NCBI GenBank assembly: GCA_041844735.1
Contig: JBGZBP010000008.1
Span: 17,281-81,280 of the forward strand
Direction: 5' to 3'
DNA: 64,000 bases
Origin: CAJPNN01 sp041844735
GTDB lineage: Bacteria; Bacillota; Clostridia; Peptostreptococcales; Anaerovoracaceae
The notes below the pieces were generated by a model that was not told the DNA's origin, searched no databases, and worked only from the letters and a program-made list of their open reading frames with translations. The translations under genes were made by a program, and so were the position numbers. Shown one piece after another: positions 54,251 through 61,377 of this stretch (its first letter is position 1; every line of letters starts with the position of its first letter).

Positions 54251-55201
54251 ATGACAAATAAAAATTCAGATATCTTGCAGAGAAAAGCATTAATCTTTAA
54301 TGTCCAGAAATATAATACTTTTGACGGACCGGGTGTTAGAACTTTAGTGTTTTTTAAAGGGTGTCCACTGAGATGTAAATGGTGTGCAAACCCGGAAGGA
54401 CTGGAAAGAAAATATCAGGTCATGTTTAAAACTAACAATTGTATCAACTGCGGTGCATGCGTGGCTGTTTGTCCTGTAGGAATTCATAAGATGGATGAGG
54501 AAGGAAACCACGTCATCAATAGACAGATTAACTGCATAGGATGTAGAGAATGTCAGGAAGCCTGTCTTACGAATGCACTTAATATCATGGGTGAAGAGAA
54601 GACTATTTCCGAAATCCTTGATATTATAGAAGAGGATAGAGAGTTTTATGATGTATCAGGCGGCGGAGTAACTCTTGGGGGAGGAGAAGTGCTGGCACAG
54701 CACGATGCAGCCAAGAGTTTGCTTATGGCATGCAAACAAGCAGGAATCAACACGGCTATAGAAACATCAGGCTATACTAAAAAAGAAAATATTTTGGAAA
54801 TTGCCGATTATGTAGATTTATTCCTGTTTGATATAAAGCACATGAACCCTGAAAGACATATAGAACTTACAGGAGTTAATAATGAGGTGATACTCGAGAA
54901 TCTCAAGACTCTGTTGTCAAAAAGATATAACGTGCATATCAGAATGCCTATGCTGAAAGGTATTAATGACAGTGATGAAGAGTTGGAGGCGGTTGTTAAG
55001 TTTTTGATGCCGTTTAAGGATTACAAGAATTTTAAAGGTATAGACTTGTTGCCTTATCATAAAATGGGTGTAGGTAAATATGTCCAGCTTGATAAGGAAT
55101 ACCCTATCGAAGGAGATCCCAGCCTGTCCGAGGAGGATTTATCAAGGATAGAGGGTATTGTTAAAAGTTATGATTTCCCTGTAAATGTGGTCAGACATTA
55201 G
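54251..55201 (+). CDS. cutD: Choline TMA-lyase activating enzyme (radical SAM glycyl-radical activase)
   Basis: 316-aa radical SAM activase that places the radical on Gly827 of CutC. The SAM cluster motif is C38-P-L-R-C42-K-W-C45. It is followed by a ferredoxin-like insert with two 4Fe-4S sites: C64-x2-C67-x2-C70-x3-C74 and C95-x2-C98-x2-C101-x3-C105. GGGEVLAQ and the SGGGVTLGG loop are typical SAM-binding parts. Start ATG 54251 behind GAAGGGAC, 57 bases after cutC. The insert identifies the long activase class found with choline, glycerol and benzylsuccinate-type enzymes. Confidence 0.96.
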   Translation: MTNKNSDILQRKALIFNVQKYNTFDGPGVRTLVFFKGCPLRCKWCANPEGLERKYQVMFKTNNCINCGACVAVCPVGIHKMDEEGNHVINRQINCIGCRECQEACLTNALNIMGEEKTISEILDIIEEDREFYDVSGGGVTLGGGEVLAQHDAAKSLLMACKQAGINTAIETSGYTKKENILEIADYVDLFLFDIKHMNPERHIELTGVNNEVILENLKTLLSKRYNVHIRMPMLKGINDSDEELEAVVKFLMPFKDYKNFKGIDLLPYHKMGVGKYVQLDKEYPIEGDPSLSEEDLSRIEGIVKSYDFPVNVVRH

Positions 55202-55222
55202 TATGGAGTGTAGGTGGTAAAA

Positions 55223-55576
55223 ATGGGAATATTACATGAAGAAGCAACAGGAAGAATAATACAGGAATCGGTGCCCGGAAAGCAGGTCACCATTGCACAT
55301 GTGATAGCGGCTCCGACACACGATATCTATGAGAGATTGGGTATTGATGACAAGGGAGCTATAGGGATTTTGACACTTTCTCCTTATGAAACGGCTATTA
55401 TAGCAGCGGATATTGCAACCAAGGCAGCGGAAGTTCAAGTAGGATTCTTGGATCGTTTCACAGGTTCCGTGGTAATAACCGGTGATGTTCAAAGTGTGGA
55501 AACCGCTTTGACGCAGGTTACAGAGAAGCTCTGTGATATTTTAGGATTTGCAACATCGGAAATTACAAGAACATGA
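55223..55576 (+). CDS. Circularly permuted BMC shell protein (EutS/PduU/CutR-like)
   Basis: 117-aa shell protein of the permuted BMC-H type. It begins with a short beta-barrel strand and the RIIQESVPGKQVTIAHVIAAP motif characteristic of EutS/PduU, followed by the core helices (GILTLSPYETAIIAADIATKAAEV). Such hexamers carry a central barrel that plugs the pore. Start ATG 55223 has AGGTGG (55212-55217) at ideal distance; an in-frame GTG at 55214 lies within that site and is less likely. Overlaps the EutP-like gene by 4 bases. Confidence 0.92.
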   Translation: MGILHEEATGRIIQESVPGKQVTIAHVIAAPTHDIYERLGIDDKGAIGILTLSPYETAIIAADIATKAAEVQVGFLDRFTGSVVITGDVQSVETALTQVTEKLCDILGFATSEITRT

Positions 55577-56016
55577 GAAAGAAGAGAATTATGATAATAG
55601 GTCCAAGCGGTTCAGGAAAAACCACCATAGCAAATATGCTTAATGATTATGATGGACCTTTAAGAAAAACACAGGATACGATATATGGGGAACGGACATT
55701 GGACGTACCGAGCTCATATCTGGAAATTCCATGGATGTACATGCACATGATTTCTTTGGCACAGGATGCATCTCACTTGCTAATCCTTGTGGATCAGTCA
55801 AGATGTGTAGACAAATATTCACCGAATTTGGCGAAAGCATTCAGAATACCGGTAATAGGGGTAATAACGAAATGTGATTTAAATCCTGAAAATGAGCAGA
55901 AATGTATAGATACTTTAAAAAGAATCGGTGTGGACGAACCATATATCAAATTGAGTATACCTAACGGTATAGGAATAGAGGAGCTTAAGGCTCGTTTATT
56001 CGGGGAAAATCTCTAA
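55573..56016 (+). CDS. EutP/PduV-like GTPase
   Basis: 147-aa small Ras-like P-loop protein: IMIIGPSGSGKTTIAN at the N-terminus, a QDTIYGERTLDVPSSYLEIP region that replaces the normal switch, and TKCDL (NKxD-like) around residues 99-103. PduV of the propanediol compartment is known to localise to the shell. EutP is reported to be an acetate kinase in one system. Its role in choline loci is not settled. The start lies inside the previous stop (ATGA). Confidence 0.88.
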   Translation: MRKKRIMIIGPSGSGKTTIANMLNDYDGPLRKTQDTIYGERTLDVPSSYLEIPWMYMHMISLAQDASHLLILVDQSRCVDKYSPNLAKAFRIPVIGVITKCDLNPENEQKCIDTLKRIGVDEPYIKLSIPNGIGIEELKARLFGENL

Positions 56017-56033
56017 AAGTAAAGGGGGATAAC

Positions 56034-56699
56034 ATGAAGTTTATAACAGAAGATGAGTTGAGAACTTGTTACCGAAAAGAACCTTTTACCAGCTATCAGT
56101 TAGATGACGGGGTAAAACTTACTCCGGGCGCCAGACAGTTCTTGCAGGATAGAGGCATACTTATGTTTCAGGGAAGCAAGAGCAGTATATCAAATAAGGT
56201 GTCATCATCCCCAGAAGGAACTACTGTTAAGGAATCGGAATGCGACATTTTAAAGAAAAAGCTTTTCATTAAAGTAAAATATGTTGAACTGAAATTTCTT
56301 CAAGCAACCGGACAATTATTGAAAAGTGATGTTAAAGCAGCAGAATCACTGAGTGATTTGAGGAGAAAATTGTCTGAAATTAAAGAGGTGGCTGTGAAGG
56401 ATGATGTGGCATTTGAAGCTAAATTAAGCACGCATGGAAGTGTGAGTGGAGAGAAATCTCAGGAGCTTGATATAACGGAATTGCATATTCAGTTAGAGAA
56501 AGGCGAACAAATACTTCTGTTTAGCGAATTGAAGCTTTTATTGGAAGAATTATTAATAAGTGTTCCATGCTATTTTGGAGAAGATGCAGCAGAACAGAAA
56601 AGATGCTCGAAAGTTTCCGCCGTAATAGAGCAGATCATGAATGAGCTTTCAGGAATGATTTTTGCAGCATATGGAGGTAATGTATGTCAGAGAAAGTAG
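56034..56699 (+). CDS. EutT-like protein without the metal-binding cysteine motif
   Basis: 221-aa soluble protein. The N-terminal 45 residues (FITEDELRTCYRKE..., LTPGARQFLQDRGI) match the opening of EutT and EutQ. The remainder is helical (about 75-215) and can be read as a diverged EutT helical bundle. The cysteine-rich CCxxC metal motif of EutT corrinoid adenosyltransferase is absent, and CutC needs no cobalamin, so adenosyltransferase activity is unlikely. Ribosome site AAAGGGGG; the 3' end overlaps eutJ by 16 bases. Confidence 0.6.
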   Translation: MKFITEDELRTCYRKEPFTSYQLDDGVKLTPGARQFLQDRGILMFQGSKSSISNKVSSSPEGTTVKESECDILKKKLFIKVKYVELKFLQATGQLLKSDVKAAESLSDLRRKLSEIKEVAVKDDVAFEAKLSTHGSVSGEKSQELDITELHIQLEKGEQILLFSELKLLLEELLISVPCYFGEDAAEQKRCSKVSAVIEQIMNELSGMIFAAYGGNVCQRK

Positions 56700-57526
56700 T
56701 AGATTTCAGCTATTGTGACAAATTGGTTGAAGACTTTGAAAAAGTTATAAAAGACCCGATAGTAGAGAAGTCAAAGCAATACTATACAGGTGTCGACCTG
56801 GGTACAGCATGTGTAGTATTGGCAGTTCTTGATGACAACAAAAGACCTGTAGCAGGTGCTTACAGATATGCAGATGTAGTTAAAGACGGAATGGTAGTTG
56901 ACTACATAGGTGCGGTAAACATTGTTAGAGAGCTTAAAGAGCAAATTGAAGAAAAGCTGGGTGTGGAGTTGGAATTGGCAGCAGCAGCTATCCCGCCGGG
57001 AACAGATGAACTGGATTCCGGAGCGATAAAGAATGTTGTTCAAGGTGCAGGATTCATGTTGACAAACCTTTTGGATGAACCGACTGCAGCAAATGAGGTT
57101 CTTAAGATTAAGAACGGTGCAGTGGTTGATATAGGAGGAGGCACGACAGGAATATCAATATTAAAAGATGGTGAAGTAATCTTTGTTGATGACGAACCGA
57201 CAGGCGGTACGCATTTTTCACTTGTTGTATCCGGAGCTTATAAAATGCCTTTTAATGAGGCGGAGCTGTACAAGAGAAATGAGGATAACCACAAGGAACT
57301 TTTGCCGGTATTGAAACCGGTAATAGAAAAGGTTGCGGCTATTATCAAGAATAGTGCCGAAGGATATAATGTTGATGCTATTTCACTTGTAGGCGGTACG
57401 GCATGCCTTACAGGTATAGAGGGTATTATTGAAAAATGGACAGGATTTCCGACATATAAGCCGATAAATCCTATGTTCGTTACACCTCTGGGCATCGCAT
57501 TAAGTTGTAAAGATGAAGAAATGTAG
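56684..57526 (+). CDS. eutJ: EutJ-like actin/Hsp70-fold ATPase
   Basis: 280-aa ASKHA-fold protein with phosphate-1 motif GVDLGTACVVLAVLDD (about residues 31-46), phosphate-2 VVDIGGGTTGISI (about 145-157), and SLVGGTACLTGI near the C-terminus for the adenosine motif. It resembles EutJ, presumed to be a chaperone or reactivation ATPase of microcompartment enzymes; with a glycyl radical enzyme it might aid assembly. GGAGGT (56673-56678) sets ATG 56684. Confidence 0.9.
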   Translation: MSEKVVDFSYCDKLVEDFEKVIKDPIVEKSKQYYTGVDLGTACVVLAVLDDNKRPVAGAYRYADVVKDGMVVDYIGAVNIVRELKEQIEEKLGVELELAAAAIPPGTDELDSGAIKNVVQGAGFMLTNLLDEPTAANEVLKIKNGAVVDIGGGTTGISILKDGEVIFVDDEPTGGTHFSLVVSGAYKMPFNEAELYKRNEDNHKELLPVLKPVIEKVAAIIKNSAEGYNVDAISLVGGTACLTGIEGIIEKWTGFPTYKPINPMFVTPLGIALSCKDEEM

Positions 57527-57538
57527 AGGGTGGTAATT

Positions 57539-57835
57539 ATGGATTTTAGAATTATAAAATCTCCATCACGGGGAACCATAGATATACTTGCCAGGAGAAA
57601 AGGTTCCGGCAAATCAATGGACATTGACTGCATCGACGCAATCGGCTTAGTTCAAGGAAAAATGATAGAAATGGTGGTAGCAGCGGATATTGCGGAAAAA
57701 GCAGTGGGAGTGACAGTTGAAGACATAAGAGGAAGCTGTCCTCAAAATATGATTCTTTTAGCGATATTCGGTGATACAGCCTCTGTAGAATCGGCTATCA
57801 AAGAGATTAAACAGAAAATTAGGGAGGAAATTTAA
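57539..57835 (+). CDS. Second circularly permuted BMC-type shell protein
   Basis: 98-aa protein aligning end to end with the permuted shell protein at 55223: RIIKSPSRG against RIIQESVPG, the D-AIGLVQGKMIEMVVAADIAEKAVGV core, and FGDTASVESAI against TGDVQSVETAL. It is shorter, with a reduced barrel segment. Two permuted hexamers in one locus suggests distinct facet functions. ATG 57539 is preferred over GTG 57530 because AGAGGGTGG overlaps the latter and spaces correctly to the former. The BMV gene starts one base after its stop. Confidence 0.82.
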   Translation: MDFRIIKSPSRGTIDILARRKGSGKSMDIDCIDAIGLVQGKMIEMVVAADIAEKAVGVTVEDIRGSCPQNMILLAIFGDTASVESAIKEIKQKIREEI

Positions 57836-57836
57836 A

Positions 57837-58100
57837 ATGTTAACGGCTAGAATAATTGATAATATATGGTCAACACGAAAAGTTGAAGCCCTAAACGGAA
57901 TGAAGTTGATGCTTGCAGAGGTGATAGGAGGAGCCAATGCCGGAGAGAGAATTGTGGCGGTTGACACAATAAGTGCCGGACGAGGCGACAGGGTGATTGT
58001 ATGTACAGGTTCTTCAGCTAGAAGAATGCTTATGGATGATACCTTGCCGGTAGACGCAGTGGTAGTCGGGATTATAGATGAGGACTGCGAAATAGTTTAG
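57837..58100 (+). CDS. Pentameric BMC vertex protein (EutN/CcmL family)
   Basis: 87-aa vertex protein that caps the twelve corners of the polyhedral shell. Family features: N-terminal TARIIDNIWSTRKVEALNGMKLML strand pair, VDTISAGRGDRVIVCTGSSAR, and the C-terminal VDAVVVGIIDE. Start directly after the previous stop with AGGGAGGAAATTTAAA ribosome site. It is the only pentamer gene in this window. Confidence 0.95.
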   Translation: MLTARIIDNIWSTRKVEALNGMKLMLAEVIGGANAGERIVAVDTISAGRGDRVIVCTGSSARRMLMDDTLPVDAVVVGIIDEDCEIV

Positions 58101-58120
58101 AAAATCAGGAGGTAAGAAAT

Positions 58121-59449
58121 ATGCAGCTTCTGGATCAAATAAAAGAAGGTGGTATTATCGGTGCCGGCGGAGCAGGATTTCCAACCCATGCAAAACTGGC
58201 AGGCGAAGCGGAGTTCATTTTGATGAACGGTGCTGAGTGCGAACCACTGTTAAGAGTTGACCAGCAGTTAATGGAATTTATGCCTGATGAAATTATCCAA
58301 GGCTTCGCAGCTGCAGGAAAGATTGTTAAGGCTAAACGTGCCATTATCGGAATAAAGAAAAAACATGGCAGAGTTATAGAAATATTACGTGAAAGAATTA
58401 ATGCATTAGGATATGGAGATTTCGTTTCGGTAGGTGAGCTGCCTGATATTTATCCGGCAGGAGACGAACAGGTGTTGGTGTATGAACTTACAGGAAGAGT
58501 GGTGCCTGAGACAGGCATTCCTATAATGGTGGGATGTGTTGTGGTTAACAGTGAAACATCGTTGAACATATACAGAGCTATGAATGGAAAACCTGTAACT
58601 GAAACATATGTAACACTCGCAGGTGATATACCTAACAGAGTAACCTTTAAAGTGCCTGTAGGGACACCTATAATAGATGTTTTGAAACAAAGCGGTGTTG
58701 ATAATTTGGAAGACTATGCGGTGATTGACGGCGGTCCTATGATGGGACCTGTAATGCCTGAGATTGGCGGATATATGACAAAAAAGCAGAAGGGCTTTGT
58801 GCTTTTGAAGAAGAATCACCCGTTGATTAAGAAGAAGACTGCAACCATGCAGCAGGCTGTAAGGGTAAACAGAGGTGCATGTGAACAATGCAGAATGTGT
58901 ACGGATCTTTGTCCAAGATACTTACTGGGACATGATATGCAGCCGCATAAAATGATGAGGGCTATGACATATAATTTTGGTGACAGTGAGGGGCAGAGAA
59001 TAGCACAGCTTTGTTGCCAATGTGGATTATGTGAATTTTTCTCATGTCCTGCAGGACTTTTTCCGAAGCAAGCAAATATGTTCTTTAAGGCAAAACAGAT
59101 GGAAAATGGTGAAAAGTACCAAAAAAAATATGAAGTTTTCGAGGCAAGAAGCGCCAGAGAATATAGACTGGTTCCAAGCAAGAGACTTATTGTAAGACTG
59201 GGACTTAAAGACTTTGACAAGCCGGCTCCCATGGAGGCTATAGAGTTGAGACCCGATGTTGTAAAAATCAGGCTCAGTCAACATGTTGGAGCACCTGCTG
59301 AACCTATAGTGTCAGTGGGAAGCATGGTGACGGAGGGTCAAATGATAGGCAAGATTCCCGAGGGGGCACTTGGAGCACCTATACATGCAAGTATATCAGG
59401 AAGAGTTGAAGAGGTCGCAGACGGCTATATCACAATAAGGAGGAACTAG
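58121..59449 (+). CDS. pduS: PduS-like electron-transfer protein (RnfC/Nqo1 family)
   Basis: 442-aa flavin and iron-sulfur protein. N-terminal GGIIGAGGAGFPTHAKL is the RnfC/Nqo1-type FMN/NADH-binding glycine loop. Two 4Fe-4S ferredoxin sites: C254-x2-C257-x2-C260-x3-C264 and C298..C301-x2-C304-x4-C309. The C-terminal 70 residues form a barrel-sandwich-like fold. PduS recycles cofactors or feeds electrons across the shell; here it could oxidise NADH formed by the aldehyde dehydrogenase together with the neighbouring Cys38 tandem shell protein. AGGAGG ribosome site. Confidence 0.93.
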   Translation: MQLLDQIKEGGIIGAGGAGFPTHAKLAGEAEFILMNGAECEPLLRVDQQLMEFMPDEIIQGFAAAGKIVKAKRAIIGIKKKHGRVIEILRERINALGYGDFVSVGELPDIYPAGDEQVLVYELTGRVVPETGIPIMVGCVVVNSETSLNIYRAMNGKPVTETYVTLAGDIPNRVTFKVPVGTPIIDVLKQSGVDNLEDYAVIDGGPMMGPVMPEIGGYMTKKQKGFVLLKKNHPLIKKKTATMQQAVRVNRGACEQCRMCTDLCPRYLLGHDMQPHKMMRAMTYNFGDSEGQRIAQLCCQCGLCEFFSCPAGLFPKQANMFFKAKQMENGEKYQKKYEVFEARSAREYRLVPSKRLIVRLGLKDFDKPAPMEAIELRPDVVKIRLSQHVGAPAEPIVSVGSMVTEGQMIGKIPEGALGAPIHASISGRVEEVADGYITIRRN

Positions 59450-59450
59450 T

Positions 59451-59999
59451 ATGGCTAAGGCAATAGGAATGGTTGAATTTGTGAGCATTGCTCGTGGCAT
59501 ATATGTTGCCGACCAGATGGTGAAAATCGCAGATGTTGAAATCGTAACATCTACATCAACTTGCCCCGGTAAATATATTACTATAGTGCATGGTGATGTG
59601 GCAGCTGTTGAGACATCAGTGGCAATGGGCGAGAAGCTTGCAGGTGAATATTTTGTTGATTCTATAGTTATTGCAAATGTACATCCGGGAGTCTTTCCGG
59701 CAATTACGGGATCGTGTATACCGGACAGCATACAGGCAATAGGTGTTGTAGAGTCATTTGCAATGTCGACTATGATAATAGCGGCTGATGCGATATTAAA
59801 GGCAGCAGAGCTTGAATCAATAGAATTAAGACTGGGTAACGGTTTGGGTGGAAAGGCTTTCTTCGTTTTCACGGGAGATGTTGCGGCGGTTGAAACCGGA
59901 GTGGAAGCAGGAAAGAAAATAGCCGTGGAGAAAGGATTGTTGGTAGATACTGAGGTGATTCCTTCTCCGTCAGAGCTTGTAATTCCATCTTTATTATAA
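59451..59999 (+). CDS. pduT: Tandem-BMC shell protein with predicted iron-sulfur pore (PduT-like)
   Basis: 182-aa protein with two BMC domains (residues about 3-88 and 93-178), forming trimeric pseudohexamers. Cys38 in STSTCPGKY coincides with the PduT cysteine that ligates a 4Fe-4S cluster in the pore, so an electron conduit is likely. It starts one base after the pduS stop, as expected for a pair that works together. Second-domain pore loop GLGGKAF is open of cysteines. AGGAGG ribosome site. Confidence 0.94.
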   Translation: MAKAIGMVEFVSIARGIYVADQMVKIADVEIVTSTSTCPGKYITIVHGDVAAVETSVAMGEKLAGEYFVDSIVIANVHPGVFPAITGSCIPDSIQAIGVVESFAMSTMIIAADAILKAAELESIELRLGNGLGGKAFFVFTGDVAAVETGVEAGKKIAVEKGLLVDTEVIPSPSELVIPSLL

Positions 60000-60048
60000 A
60001 AAGTAATAGTATAAGTTATTGTATCCGTTTGAAAGGAGGTGAATACGC

Positions 60049-60744
60049 ATGAAGAGATTGATTTGTGCGAAAGAAGTTGAAGAAGCTTGCAAAAGTGGGA
60101 AAAAGTCAATTTACATTGATGCTGATACGTTAATTACACCGTCTGCAAAGGATGAGGCGGCAAGTTTGGGCGTAGAATTTGTTGAAGGTGATTGTTGTTG
60201 CCAGGGTAACACGGTGCAAAATACGGCTACAACTCCGTCAGCAGCGTGTTCTTCAGGAGATAACAAGGGTTTGGACAGCGACATGATATATAAGGCTTTA
60301 CAGGCTATGCTTGCAAAGGGTCTTATTGACGGATCCAGCTTTGAAGGAGGATGTGCAGTATCAGGAGATGCACCTTATGCAGCTGATTCACATTGCAACG
60401 GATTGAAAGTGGTTAAGGGCGGCAGTGTTAGAATGGATGAGTTTGATACAGGCAATCCTAATGCTAAAGTCAGCTATCAGGAGTTGGTTCACAAAGAGGA
60501 AAGCCAGATGAGTGCAGGGTTCCTTGTGATAGACAATTCATCGTTTGAATGGGGACTTACATATGACGAAATCGACTATGTAATAGAAGGAACCGTTGTA
60601 GTAACAATTGACGGAAAACCTTACACAGCTAAGGCAGGGGACGTACTGTTCGTACCTAAGGGATCAAACGTTGTTTGGGGCTCTCCGGATAAGGCTAGGA
60701 TATTCTATACAACTTATCCTGCTAACTGGCCGGATTTATTATAA
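60049..60744 (+). CDS. eutQ: EutQ-like cupin protein
   Basis: 231-aa protein with the shared microcompartment N-terminal module (KRLICAKEVEEACKSGKKS, ITPSAKDEAASLGVEF), a cysteine-containing linker, and a C-terminal cupin domain (about 115-230; SFEWGLTYDEIDYVIEG, AKAGDVLFVPKGSN, YPANWPDLL). EutQ has been reported to have acetate kinase activity in Salmonella; here that would match acetyl-phosphate production by PduL, but it is inference. It has the strongest ribosome site in the locus, AAAGGAGGTGA. Confidence 0.9.
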   Translation: MKRLICAKEVEEACKSGKKSIYIDADTLITPSAKDEAASLGVEFVEGDCCCQGNTVQNTATTPSAACSSGDNKGLDSDMIYKALQAMLAKGLIDGSSFEGGCAVSGDAPYAADSHCNGLKVVKGGSVRMDEFDTGNPNAKVSYQELVHKEESQMSAGFLVIDNSSFEWGLTYDEIDYVIEGTVVVTIDGKPYTAKAGDVLFVPKGSNVVWGSPDKARIFYTTYPANWPDLL

Positions 60745-60762
60745 CCTAAGGAGGGTTAAAAA

Positions 60763-61353
60763 ATGCAGGCAATAGGAATGGTAGAAACAAAAGGTTTGGT
60801 AGCAGCTATTGAAACTTCGGATGCGATGCTTAAGGCGGCAGATGTTACACTGCTTGACAGAACATTCGTAAAGGGCGGGTTGGTTAATATAACCGTCACA
60901 GGAGAGGTTTCTGCGGTGAAAGCATCTGTGGATGCAGGCGCAGCTTCAGTTCAGAGACTTGGAGAGCAATTCCTGATTTCAACACATGTAATACCGAGAC
61001 CTCATGAATCTTTAGAAGCGTGTTATTTTAAAGTAAGCAAAGGCAGTTCTGAGCCACCGAAAAATGATCCTCCAAAGGGAGGCAATTTGAAGAAAGAAGA
61101 GAAATCGGCAGATTCGGCAAAAGATGAGGATTTACCCACCAAAAGCTTAAATATAGATGACATACATAAAGATGATTTGGATAATCTGGTGTCTAAGAAT
61201 AAAGATTCTCTGGAAGAGATACTGGGCGGTCTAAGAGTTGTTAAGCTGAGAAATTTAGCAAGAGAATATGACGGTTTTGAAATTGCAGGAAGAGAAATTT
61301 CAAAAGCGGACAAGGCGACTCTAATAGAAGAATTTAAAAAATTTTATAGATAG
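60763..61353 (+). CDS. BMC-H shell protein with C-terminal SAP/Rho-N-like extension
   Basis: 196-aa protein. Residues 1-85 are a BMC-H domain (AIGMVETKGLVAAIETSDAML; pore loop FVKGGLV; edge RPHESLEAC). Residues about 88-145 are a charged, Pro/Lys/Asp-rich linker. Residues about 150-196 form a short helical unit (LRVVKLRNLAREYDG ... KADKATLIEEFKKF) that fits the SAP or Rho N-terminal helix-extension-helix pattern. PduK and EutK are known shell proteins with C-terminal extensions, the latter nucleic-acid-binding-like. Ribosome site AAGGAGGG. Confidence 0.85.
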   Translation: MQAIGMVETKGLVAAIETSDAMLKAADVTLLDRTFVKGGLVNITVTGEVSAVKASVDAGAASVQRLGEQFLISTHVIPRPHESLEACYFKVSKGSSEPPKNDPPKGGNLKKEEKSADSAKDEDLPTKSLNIDDIHKDDLDNLVSKNKDSLEEILGGLRVVKLRNLAREYDGFEIAGREISKADKATLIEEFKKFYR

Positions 61354-61377
61354 ATATAGGAAGGGAGGAAGCACAAA

